From an uncultured Shinella sp. (GTDB lineage: Bacteria; Pseudomonadota; Alphaproteobacteria; Rhizobiales; Rhizobiaceae): a DNA stretch of 7,926 nucleotides. Positions 1 through 7,923 of the stretch are shown here, one piece after another (position 1 is the stretch's first letter; each line of letters starts with the position of its first letter). The notes under the pieces were generated by a model that had not been told where the DNA came from, made no database searches, and saw nothing but the letters and a program-made list of their open reading frames with translations. The position numbers and the translations under genes are program-made. The DNA is taken from contig CAMLOC010000134.1 in NCBI GenBank assembly GCA_946481465.1, positions 1-7,926 on the forward strand, given 5' to 3'.

Positions 1-1814
<1,814 letters not shown>

Positions 1815-1817
1815 CGA

Positions 1818-3146
1818 ATGCGGCTGCCCATCCTCCTGATCGGCCTTCTTCTCGCCTCGCCGCTGGCCGCGGCGGAGCGTGCCGTCGCGCCGGGCACGGG
1901 CAGCCTCGCAGCGGCCATCGCCGGGGCGTCCCCCGGCGATGTGCTTGTTCTTGCCGACGGGGTCCATGCCGGCCCCGTCACCATCGACCGGCCGCTGACC
2001 ATTTCCGGCTCCCGCGGTGCCGTCGTGGACGGACAGGGCCGGGGCAGCGTGATGACGATTTCCGCCGAAGACGTGACCCTGACGGGTTTCACCGTCACCG
2101 GCTCGGGCCGTGTGAACCAGGAGCTCGATGCCGGGGTGAAGATCCTCGAGGGCGCCGATCGTGCGCGTATCGAGAAACTGCTCGTTACCGGCAACATGCA
2201 TGACATCGACGTGCATGGCGGCCGCGATGCCGTCGTCAGCGCAAACGAGATCATCGGGACCGACAGCGTGCGCATGAACGAGCGCGGCAACGGCATCTAT
2301 GTCTGGAACAGCCCGGGCACGCTGCTGGAGAACAACGTCATCCGCTACGGCCGCGACGGCATCTTCTCCAATGCCAGCGCCGACAGCATCTACCGCGGCA
2401 ACGTCATGCGCGACCTGCGTTTTGCCGTGCACTTCATGTACACCCGCAACACCGAGGTCTCCGGCAATATCTCGATCGGCAACCATCTCGGCTTCGCCAT
2501 CATGTTCTCCAACAAGGCGAAGATCCTCGACAATCTCAGCCTCGGCGACCGCGAACACGGGCTGATGCTGAACTATGCCAACAATGCCGACGTCACCGGC
2601 AATCTGGTGCGCGGCGGCACGAAGAAATGCCTCTTCATCTACAATGCCCACAAGAACCTCATCTGGGACAATCGTTTCGAGGGCTGCGGCATCGGCATCC
2701 ATTTCACCGCCGGTTCCGAGAAGAACGTGCTGACCGGCAACGCCTTCATCGCCAACCGCGAGCAGGTGAAATATGTCGGCACGCGCAACATGGAATGGAG
2801 CCATGAGGGCAGGGGGAATTTCTGGTCCGACCACCCCGCCTTCGACCTCAACGGCGACGGCATCGCCGACAGCTTCTATCGCCCCAACGATCTGATGGAC
2901 CAGATCCTCTGGTCGCAGCCCGCGGCAAGCCTGCTCATCGGCTCGCCGGCCGTGCAGCTCGTGCGCTGGAGCCAGCGGGACTTTCCCGCCACGCTGCCCG
3001 GCGGCGTGCGCGACAGCGCGCCGCTGATGCGGCCCCTTGCCATATCCGTCCCGCCCGAAATCCTCGGTTTCGAGGCCGAAGCCGCCGGTCGCTGGGCCGA
3101 AGGAAACTATGATGACACCGACGCTGACAATCTCTCGGCTCACTAA
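1818..3146 (+). CDS. nosD: NosD, periplasmic beta-helix protein for CuZ maturation
   Basis: 442 aa, a normal NosD length. It works in the periplasm with the NosFY ABC transporter to assemble the tetranuclear CuZ sulfide centre of NosZ. The start has an AAGGA ribosome site at 1803-1807 inside the end of nosZ, and the gene begins 3 nt after the nosZ stop. Residues 1-19 form a Sec signal peptide (hydrophobic run of Leu/Ile, cleavage probably after SPLAAA). From about residue 50 to 310 the protein is made of short repeating units with N-x-[IV]-x-G-N type turns (for example EVSGN, DVTGN, VLTGN), the pattern of the right-handed parallel beta-helix CASH/NosD repeats. The region after residue 330 (GRGNFWSDHPAFDLNGDG) matches the conserved C-terminal NosD block. 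The last 35 nt overlap the start of nosF. Family assignment rests on repeats, signal and operon position together. Confidence 0.96.
   Translation: MRLPILLIGLLLASPLAAAERAVAPGTGSLAAAIAGASPGDVLVLADGVHAGPVTIDRPLTISGSRGAVVDGQGRGSVMTISAEDVTLTGFTVTGSGRVNQELDAGVKILEGADRARIEKLLVTGNMHDIDVHGGRDAVVSANEIIGTDSVRMNERGNGIYVWNSPGTLLENNVIRYGRDGIFSNASADSIYRGNVMRDLRFAVHFMYTRNTEVSGNISIGNHLGFAIMFSNKAKILDNLSLGDREHGLMLNYANNADVTGNLVRGGTKKCLFIYNAHKNLIWDNRFEGCGIGIHFTAGSEKNVLTGNAFIANREQVKYVGTRNMEWSHEGRGNFWSDHPAFDLNGDGIADSFYRPNDLMDQILWSQPAASLLIGSPAVQLVRWSQRDFPATLPGGVRDSAPLMRPLAISVPPEILGFEAEAAGRWAEGNYDDTDADNLSAH
3100..3104 (+). promoter_or_regulatory. Ribosome binding site of nosF, inside nosD
   Basis: AAGGA lies 7 nt before the ATG at 3112 and 4 nt before an adjacent in-frame ATG at 3109. 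The spacing favours 3112 as the real nosF start. An in-frame ATG at 3037 would add residues that merely mirror nosD coding sequence and lie before the domain start, so it is not used. Confidence 0.7.
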
Positions 3147-4011
3147 ACGCTTTGGCGACGTGGAAGCGCTGAAGGCCGTTTCGCTGACGCTGGAGGCGGG
3201 GCGGCGCGCTGCCCTGCTCGGCCATAACGGTGCGGGCAAATCGACCCTGATGAAGATCGTCCTCGGTCTCATTCCCCATGACGGCGGCGAGGTTTCGGTT
3301 TGCGGCGCGGCGCCCGGCTCGCCCGCGGCGCGCACGCAGGTGGCTTATCTGCCCGAAAACGTCGCCTTCCACCCGGCCCTGACCGGGGAGGAGCAGCTTC
3401 GCCACTATCTCGCGCTGCGCGGTGAAAGCCCGAAGCAGGCCATGGCGCTTCTCGGCCGTGTCGGGCTGGAGAAGGCGGCGCGGCGGCGGATCGGCACCTA
3501 TTCCAAGGGCATGCGCCAGCGTGTCGGCCTCGCGCAGACGCTGATCGGCCGTCCGCGCCTGCTCGTGCTGGACGAGCCCACGTCGGGTCTCGACCCGGTG
3601 TCGCGGCGGGACTTCTACGATCTCCTCGACGGCCTTGCCGCCGAGGGGACCGCGATCCTGCTCTCCTCGCATGTGCTGACCGAGGTGGAGGCGCGCACCG
3701 ACCGCATCCTCATTCTCTCGGGCGGGGACCTAGTGGCGGAAGGCACGCTTGCCGATCTGCGCGCCCGCGCGGCACTGCCCGTCTCCTTTCTCGTTCGCCC
3801 TGCTTCCGGCCATGCGCCGGCGCTGGCGGCGGCCTTTCCCGAGGCGGTTGCGAACGCAGACGGGCTCCTGCGCCTTTCCTGCACGCAGGCGGAAAAGCTG
3901 CCGCTGCTTGCCCGCATGGTCGCGTTAGGCGGCGCGGTCGCCGATCTCGATGTGATCCCGCCGAGCCTCGAGGATATCTACAGCCATTTCAGCAGGAGGG
4001 ATGGGCAATGA
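3112..4011 (+). CDS. nosF: NosF, ABC transporter ATPase for NosZ copper-centre maturation
   Basis: Cytoplasmic ATPase of the NosDFY system; it powers NosY and NosD and is thought to help supply the sulfur species or drive assembly needed for CuZ. With the start at 3112 it has 299 aa, a usual NosF length; an ATG one codon earlier (3109) is possible. Seen in order: Walker A GHNGAGKST (37-45), the Q-loop region where the sequence reads YLPEN (79-83) with Glu instead of Gln, as in many ABC-2 type ATPases, the signature YSKGMRQR (130-137), Walker B LLVLDEP (150-156), D-loop SGLD, and the H-loop histidine at 187 (SSHVLTEVE). About 80 residues follow as a C-terminal extension, typical of this subfamily. 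It overlaps nosD by 35 nt and nosY by 4 nt (ATGA), which points to coupled translation. All catalytic residues are present. Confidence 0.96.
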   Translation: MTPTLTISRLTKRFGDVEALKAVSLTLEAGRRAALLGHNGAGKSTLMKIVLGLIPHDGGEVSVCGAAPGSPAARTQVAYLPENVAFHPALTGEEQLRHYLALRGESPKQAMALLGRVGLEKAARRRIGTYSKGMRQRVGLAQTLIGRPRLLVLDEPTSGLDPVSRRDFYDLLDGLAAEGTAILLSSHVLTEVEARTDRILILSGGDLVAEGTLADLRARAALPVSFLVRPASGHAPALAAAFPEAVANADGLLRLSCTQAEKLPLLARMVALGGAVADLDVIPPSLEDIYSHFSRRDGQ

Positions 4012-4829
4012 ACCGCATCCTCGCCACCGCGATCTCGGAGTTCCGCATCGCCTTCCGCAATCGCTGGGTCTCCATCGCGACGGGCATGATGATGCTGTTC
4101 GCGCTGGTGCTGGCCGCCGCCGGTGCCGCCCCCACGGGAGGCGTCGGCGTGGACCGGCTGTCGGTGACGGTCGCCTCGCTCACGTCGCTTGCCGTCTATC
4201 TCGTGCCGCTCCTGGCGCTCCTGATGAGTTTTGATGCCATCGCGGGCGAGGTGGAGCGCGGCACGCTGCCGCTGCTTCTCACCTATCCCGTCTCGCGCCT
4301 GCAGATCCTCGTCGGCAAGCTCCTCGCGCATCTTGCGATCCTTGCCCTCGCAGTCACGCTGGGTTACGGCGCGGCGGCGCTGGTGGCCGTCTGGTCCGAT
4401 GCCGAGGCGATCAGGGGGCTCGGCGCGCTGTGGCGGCTGATCTGGTCTTCGGTCCTGCTCGGGGCCACCTTCCTCGGCGCGGGCTACGCCCTGTCGGCTC
4501 TGGCGCGGCGGCCTTCCGGGGCCGCCGGCCTTGCGGTCGCGCTCTGGCTCGCGGCGGTGGTGCTCTACGATCTCGCGCTGCTTGCGCTGATCGTTTCGGA
4601 TGGCGGCGGGGCCTTCACCACGCAGGCGCTGCCCGTCGCCCTGCTCGCCAATCCCGCCGACGCCTTCCGCGTCTTCAATCTTTCGGCGGCGCAAGCCGTC
4701 GCTGCGGCCGGCGGCATCGGCGGCGCGGCGGGTGCCATTGCGCTCTGGCAGTCGGCCGCCTCGCTCGTCCTCTGGCCGCTTGCCGCCATTGCGCTTGCGG
4801 CTGCGGCCTTCCGCAAGGTGACGCCATGA
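4008..4829 (+). CDS. nosY: NosY, ABC-2 type membrane permease of the NosDFY system
   Basis: 273 aa inner-membrane protein that pairs with NosF to form the transporter needed for CuZ biogenesis. The start is set by a strong AGGAGGG at 3994-4000, 7 nt upstream, and by the ATGA overlap with the nosF stop. About six hydrophobic segments are visible, near residues 20-40, 55-78, 103-128, 142-165, 172-197 and 228-268 (the last perhaps two helices). After the second segment comes the ABC-2 hallmark GEVERGTLPLLLTYPVSR (80-97), which in this family forms the coupling element that contacts the ATPase. Short N-terminal cytoplasmic stretch MNRILATAISEFR is typical for NosY. The stop overlaps the nosL start by 4 nt. 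Nothing unusual is seen. The assignment is secure from the motif plus the operon position. Confidence 0.95.
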   Translation: MNRILATAISEFRIAFRNRWVSIATGMMMLFALVLAAAGAAPTGGVGVDRLSVTVASLTSLAVYLVPLLALLMSFDAIAGEVERGTLPLLLTYPVSRLQILVGKLLAHLAILALAVTLGYGAAALVAVWSDAEAIRGLGALWRLIWSSVLLGATFLGAGYALSALARRPSGAAGLAVALWLAAVVLYDLALLALIVSDGGGAFTTQALPVALLANPADAFRVFNLSAAQAVAAAGGIGGAAGAIALWQSAASLVLWPLAAIALAAAAFRKVTP

Positions 4830-5410
4830 GAAGGTACATTCGCCCCGTTCTGCTCGTCGCGGCGCTCGTGCTGCTTTCCGCCTGCCGGGAAGAGGCGGTC
4901 CAGGGCACGACGCCGCAGGACATGACGCCCGAGACCCTCGGCCACTATTGCCAGATGAACCTCCTGGAGCATCCCGGCCCCAAGGCGCAGGTCTTTCTGG
5001 AGGGCAACGCCGCGCCGCTGTTCTTCAGCCAGGTGCGCGACGCCATCGCCTATATGCGCGGCCCCGAGCAGGTCGCGCCGATCCTCGCTCTCTATGTCAA
5101 CGACATGGGCCGGACGGGCGCGACCTGGGACCGGCCCGGCGACGGCAACTGGATCCTCGCCGACGAGGCCTTCTACGTCCTCGGCTCGGCGCGGGCGGGC
5201 GGCATGGGCGCGCCGGAGGCGGTGCCCTTTTCCACCCGGGAGCGTGCCGAGGATTTCGCCCTCGCCGAGGGCGGCCGCGTGCTGACGCTCGCCGACATCA
5301 CCGATGACATGGTTCTCGCCCCGGTCGAAGCCGGCGCGGACCAGGGGGGCGAAGACGATGCCGATTTCGACGGCCGCCTGCGTGCCCTGCCCAACAAAGC
5401 CGGAGGTTGA
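4826..5410 (+). CDS. nosL: NosL, copper-binding lipoprotein chaperone for NosZ
   Basis: 194 aa lipoprotein that binds Cu(I) and hands copper to the NosZ maturation machinery in the periplasm. The start overlaps the nosY stop (ATGA) with AAGGTG at 4815-4820 five bases upstream. Residues 1-20 are a lipoprotein signal with lipobox LLSAC, the lipidated Cys being residue 20. The conserved NosL copper motif C-x-M is present (Cys42, Met44, with His40 just before), as are the family blocks LYVNDMGRT (89-97), WILADEAFYVLGS (109-121) and GGMGAPEAVPF (125-135). The last 25 or so residues include an acidic stretch (GGEDDADFDG, 174-183) that is likely flexible. nosX begins 3 nt downstream. The function is inferred from the family; all key residues needed for copper binding appear intact. 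Confidence 0.95.
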   Translation: MRRYIRPVLLVAALVLLSACREEAVQGTTPQDMTPETLGHYCQMNLLEHPGPKAQVFLEGNAAPLFFSQVRDAIAYMRGPEQVAPILALYVNDMGRTGATWDRPGDGNWILADEAFYVLGSARAGGMGAPEAVPFSTRERAEDFALAEGGRVLTLADITDDMVLAPVEAGADQGGEDDADFDGRLRALPNKAGG

Positions 5411-5413
5411 CCC

Positions 5414-6328
5414 ATGCCCATCACCCGACGCCGCCTGATCACGATTTCCGCCGGCCTGGCCCTCCTGCCCGCCGCCGCCCGCGCCTCTGCGGGGGGAACG
5501 GCCCGCCAATGGACGGGACAGGCGCTCGGCGCGCGCGCTTCGATCCGGCTCGACCATCCCGACGGAGCGGCCATCGCCGCCCGCGTCATGGCCGAGATCG
5601 ACCGGCTGGAAGATATTCTCAGCCTCTACAGGCCGCAGAGCGCATTGTCCCGCCTGAACCGCGAGGGGTCTCTTGCCGCCCCGCCTTTCGAATTGCTGGA
5701 ATGCCTGTCGCTGGCCGGTGCCGTGCACCGCGCGAGCGGCGGCCGGTTCGATCCGACCGTGCAGCCGCTCTGGGTGCTTTGGGCCGAAGCCGCGGCAGCC
5801 GGCAGGAGGCCCTCTGCCCAGGCGGTCGAGACGGCGCGGCAGAAGACCGGCTGGGGGAGGGTGGAACTGGACGCCGCGGCCATCACCCTCAGGCCCGGCA
5901 TGGCGCTGACGTTGAACGGCATCGGCCAGGGCTATGTCGCCGATCGGGTCGCCGCCCTGCTGGAGGCGGAGGGGCTCAGCGACATCCTCATCGATACGGG
6001 GGAACTGCGTGCGCTCGGCGGCAATCCGGACGGCGGGAACTGGCCGGTGCACCTGGAGACCGGCGAACGCCTGTCGCTGCGGCAGCGTGCGCTCGCCACC
6101 TCCGCGCCCCTCGGCACGACCTTCGATCAGGCGGGCCACGACGGCCATATCCTCGATCCCGCGACCGGCATGCCGGCGGTATCGGCGTGGCGTTCCGTCT
6201 CGATCTCGGCGCCCTCCGCCGCGGTCGCGGACGCTCTTGCCACCGCCACCTGCCTGATCGCCGAACCGGAGGCGATCCGGCGTATGCTCGGGCATTTCGA
6301 AGGCGCGCGTCTGGAGGTCGGCGCGTAG
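5414..6328 (+). CDS. nosX: NosX, ApbE-family FAD:protein FMN transferase for NosR
   Basis: 304 aa exported protein of the ApbE family. In alphaproteobacteria NosX attaches FMN covalently to a Thr of NosR, the membrane electron donor for N2O reduction; NosR itself should lie upstream of the window. The start has GGAGG at 5402-5406, 7 nt before the ATG. A twin-arginine signal is visible: TRRRLIT (4-10), then a hydrophobic stretch and ARASA near residue 26, fitting Tat export. Family motifs in order: GGRFDPTVQPLW (109-120), NGIGQGYVAD (168-177), IDTGELRALGG (193-203), HILDPATG (245-252) and DALATA (273-278), whose Asp and Thr are expected to bind Mg. It ends the operon, 66 nt before the convergent ric gene. 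A paralogous apbE for another flavoprotein is possible in principle, but the operon position makes nosX clear. Confidence 0.95.
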   Translation: MPITRRRLITISAGLALLPAAARASAGGTARQWTGQALGARASIRLDHPDGAAIAARVMAEIDRLEDILSLYRPQSALSRLNREGSLAAPPFELLECLSLAGAVHRASGGRFDPTVQPLWVLWAEAAAAGRRPSAQAVETARQKTGWGRVELDAAAITLRPGMALTLNGIGQGYVADRVAALLEAEGLSDILIDTGELRALGGNPDGGNWPVHLETGERLSLRQRALATSAPLGTTFDQAGHDGHILDPATGMPAVSAWRSVSISAPSAAVADALATATCLIAEPEAIRRMLGHFEGARLEVGA

Positions 6329-6353
6329 CCGCGCTTTCGGTTGCCGCGAAGGC

Positions 6354-6382
6354 GACGGCACCCGGAACATCCGGATGCCGTC
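6354..6382. terminator. Candidate bidirectional terminator between nosX and ric
   Basis: Arms GACGGCA-C-CCGGA (6354-6366) and TCCGG-A-TGCCGTC (6370-6382) pair over 12 positions with one C/A mismatch (6361/6375) and a 3-nt loop. The hairpin lies midway between two converging genes. On the plus strand it is followed by TTCATCTTC, only moderately T-rich; on the minus strand the tail is GCCTTCGC. A classic long U-run is absent, so termination is likely but of unknown strength. Confidence 0.65.
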
Positions 6383-6394
6383 TTCATCTTCGGG

Positions 6395-7072
6395 TTATGC
6401 GCCGATGGCCGCGCCCGGCGTCTCGAAACGCGGGAAGAGGACGACGTTCTCGATATGCATGTGCGCCACGAGGTCGTCGGTGAGCTTCCGCAGCCCCGTA
6501 TAGAGTGCGGTCCACGAGCCGCAGGCTCCTTCCGGCAGCGCCATGCCATGGGCGGCATGCTCGATATCCTGAAGAAGCCTGGCGGCATCGGCATGTTCAT
6601 GGCGCATTTGCGCGATTGGTTGGGAAATGCGCGTGTTCTGACCCTGCCGCATCAGCGGGAACAGGATCTGCTCTTCGCTCGTCATGTGGTCTTCCAGCTC
6701 GTCCCTCAGCGCGACCAGAGCCCGGGCAAGTCCGGACGGGGCAACCGGATGATCGCCGTGGACGCGCTCGACCTTCTCGGCAAGCGGGATCAGGAAGGCC
6801 AGTTCGCGGCGATGGGTGTCATGATAGCGCGAGAGAAGGTGGTCGATGAGCGGTCCGGTCTCCTGCGGCGCTTCGAGACCGGCGGCCCGACGGAGCGCTT
6901 CCAGTTCGGCAAGCAGGTCTGCCGGCGACAGCCCGGCCCGTGCGGCCGCATCGCGAAGCGGGATGTCGCCCGCACAGCAGAAATTGATGGCCGAGCGACG
7001 GAACAGCTCGGCCGCGCCCGGCAGTTCGGCGGCGATGGTGGTTACGGTGGTTTCGAGAGAAAGCGTTTGCAT
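6395..7072 (-). CDS. ric: Iron-sulfur cluster repair di-iron protein (Ric/YtfE/ScdA/DnrN family)
   Basis: 225 aa cytoplasmic protein, nearly the length of E. coli YtfE (220). The family restores Fe-S clusters damaged by nitric oxide and oxidants and is often induced during denitrification. The N-terminal ScdA_N (DUF542) domain contains NFCCAGD with Cys32-Cys33. A hemerythrin-like four-helix domain follows, with di-iron ligands His84 (RYHDTH), His129 and Glu133 (HMTSEEQILFP), His160 (HEH) and His204 and Glu208 (HMHIENVVLFP). These fall at the same residue numbers I recall for E. coli YtfE. The start at 7072 is chosen because AAGGA (7079-7083, minus strand) sits 6 nt upstream and the protein begins directly at the domain; a longer frame reaching 7387 would add low-quality sequence. 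It converges on nosX. ric, ytfE, scdA and dnrN are alternative symbols for the family. Confidence 0.93.
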   Translation of the reverse strand: MQTLSLETTVTTIAAELPGAAELFRRSAINFCCAGDIPLRDAAARAGLSPADLLAELEALRRAAGLEAPQETGPLIDHLLSRYHDTHRRELAFLIPLAEKVERVHGDHPVAPSGLARALVALRDELEDHMTSEEQILFPLMRQGQNTRISQPIAQMRHEHADAARLLQDIEHAAHGMALPEGACGSWTALYTGLRKLTDDLVAHMHIENVVLFPRFETPGAAIGA

Positions 7073-7078
7073 GCTCGA

Positions 7079-7083
7079 TCCTT
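7079..7083 (-). promoter_or_regulatory. Ribosome binding site of ric
   Basis: AAGGA on the minus strand, 6 nt before the ATG at 7072-7070. It decides the start in favour of the 225-residue protein rather than the longer open frame that extends upstream to 7387. Confidence 0.75.
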
Positions 7084-7183
7084 TGAAAGAGGGACGGGCC
7101 TCCAATTTGCAGGATCGGCAGGCGCCGTCTTTGCGCCCGGCCGAACAAAAGAGCGCATGTGGGAGACGGTATCGCGGCGTTGC

Positions 7184-7209
7184 TTGTCGCATCGCAAAGA
7201 GTGCGACAA
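7184..7209. promoter_or_regulatory. Candidate FNR/NnrR-like operator in the divergent ric promoter region
   Basis: Positions 7184-7197 read TTGTC-GCAT-CGCAA, that is TTG-N8-CAA, the frame of Crp/FNR-superfamily sites (FNR TTGAT-N4-ATCAA; NnrR-type sites are related). The half-site CGCAA is mirrored imperfectly by TTGTC. The same bases belong to a second, larger palindrome: TTGTCGCA (7184-7191) and TGCGACAA (7202-7209) form a perfect 8-bp inverted repeat around a 10-nt spacer. The centre is about 118 nt upstream of the ric start and about 84 nt upstream of the gene at 7275, so either or both could be controlled. No convincing -10 hexamer was found at the classical distance. Regulation by an NO- or oxygen-responsive factor is inferred, not shown. 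Confidence 0.45.
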
Positions 7210-7274
7210 TTCGGCGGGACGGGAGCCTTTTCATTGCGCGGCGTGATTGGTAAGCCTCGGTGCGAGAGGTTTCG

Positions 7275-7667
7275 ATGAAGACGCATCTGCAACAGCGCCG
7301 GAACGGATGGGTGGCTTTCGCCGTCGCCGTGCTGATGGCGTTGCAGGTTCTTCTAAGCCCCTTGGCGCAGGCATCGGCGGCCGGCAACGCACCGGTGGAT
7401 GCCTACGGCAATCCGCTCTGCATCACCCACCTTGGCGAAGAGAATCCGGCGTCGGCGCCGGGCAAGGAGCGTTCGCGCGCTCTCGATTGCTGCACGCTGG
7501 CCTGCGGCATGGCCGCGGGTCTTGTTCCGCCCTATCGCCCCGTCCTCATTCCGTTCAATCCGCTCGCACAACCTTCGCAGCGGATTTTCGACGGTTACGA
7601 GGACCATGTGCCCCTGGCGCATGACTCTCTGCCCGGACATCCTCGCGGCCCCCCGACGCTCGCCTGA
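7275..7667 (+). CDS. Small exported Cys/His protein, DUF2946-like
   Basis: 130 aa. The start at 7275 follows GAGG at 7266-7269 (5 nt spacing); a GTG at 7260 would add five residues and lacks support. Residues 1-35 form a Sec signal: positive start (Lys2, Arg8, Arg9), a hydrophobic core (14-28) and AQASA before likely cleavage. The mature part has a single Cys and His close together (CITH, 49-52), then DCCTLACGMA (71-80) with Cys72, Cys73 and Cys77, and ends in a Pro-rich HPRGPPTLA tail. Signal, spaced Cys/His pairs and the RGPP-like ending resemble the poorly characterised DUF2946 family, often found near copper-handling genes. A metal-binding or copper-related role is therefore only inferred. 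It is divergent from ric and 175 nt upstream of another short signal-peptide start. No enzyme motif is seen. The gene is likely real; the family name is moderately certain. Confidence 0.7.
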   Translation: MKTHLQQRRNGWVAFAVAVLMALQVLLSPLAQASAAGNAPVDAYGNPLCITHLGEENPASAPGKERSRALDCCTLACGMAAGLVPPYRPVLIPFNPLAQPSQRIFDGYEDHVPLAHDSLPGHPRGPPTLA

Positions 7668-7842
7668 TCGCTGGGCAATGCCGGCAAGCTGACCGAGCCT
7701 ATGTCGCGTCGCGGGTTCTCCCCGTACGATCGCCGCCCGGTCATGCCCTCAGCCGCCTGCCGCACGCCGTCGCGACCCCACTTCCTTTCCTTTTCCACCA
7801 GACCTTGCCGGCAGGGATGACCGGCTCCATCGGAGAATGACA

Positions 7843-7923
7843 ATGCTGAAAAGAACACTTGCAACCGTTGCCGCCATCGCGCTCGGTTCGAGCAGCAGCG
7901 GAGTGTCGACGCGTTTCGTGTAG
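7843..7923 (+). CDS. Start of an exported-protein ORF, stopped after 26 codons (possibly broken or at a contig end)
   Basis: An ATG at 7843 is preceded by GGAGA at 7832-7836 (6 nt spacing), with another in-frame ATG at 7837. The first residues MLKRTLATVAAIALGSSS are a typical start of a Sec signal peptide: Lys/Arg, then a hydrophobic Ala/Leu/Ile core. The frame then reads SGVSTRFV and meets TAG at 7921-7923, so no mature domain exists in this frame. Position after a DUF2946-like gene would fit a periplasmic copper chaperone (PCuAC type) or another exported metal protein, but nothing visible proves this. The stop may reflect a frameshift, a sequencing error, or foreign bases at the sequence edge. 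The translation start is believable; the product is unknown. Confidence 0.35.
   Translation: MLKRTLATVAAIALGSSSSGVSTRFV

Noticed and set aside
3037..3111. Upstream ATG for nosF at 3037
   Set aside because: It would add 25 residues before the ATPase domain, with no ribosome site of comparable quality and increasing overlap with nosD; the site at 3100-3104 fits 3112 (or 3109).
4565..6370. Long open frame on the minus strand (601 codons) opposite nosY, nosL and nosX
   Set aside because: It crosses three known genes, has Arg/Gly/Ala-rich low-complexity composition and no motif; it is a shadow of high-GC coding sequence.
6341..7246. Open frame on the plus strand (301 codons) opposite ric
   Set aside because: The minus-strand frame here encodes a full Ric protein with all metal ligands in place, whereas this frame shows no domain and overlaps the terminator hairpin.
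7073..7387. N-terminal extension of ric up to 7387
   Set aside because: The added residues match no part of the Ric family, cross the palindromic promoter region and the start of the divergent gene, while an AAGGA site fits the start at 7072.
7679..7813. 10-bp inverted repeat TGCCGGCAAG (7679-7688) / CTTGCCGGCA (7804-7813) in the gap after the DUF2946-like gene
   Set aside because: The core is itself a palindrome common in GC-rich DNA and the arms are 115 nt apart, so this is weak evidence for a mobile element or a hairpin; nothing else distinctive was seen in 7668-7842.
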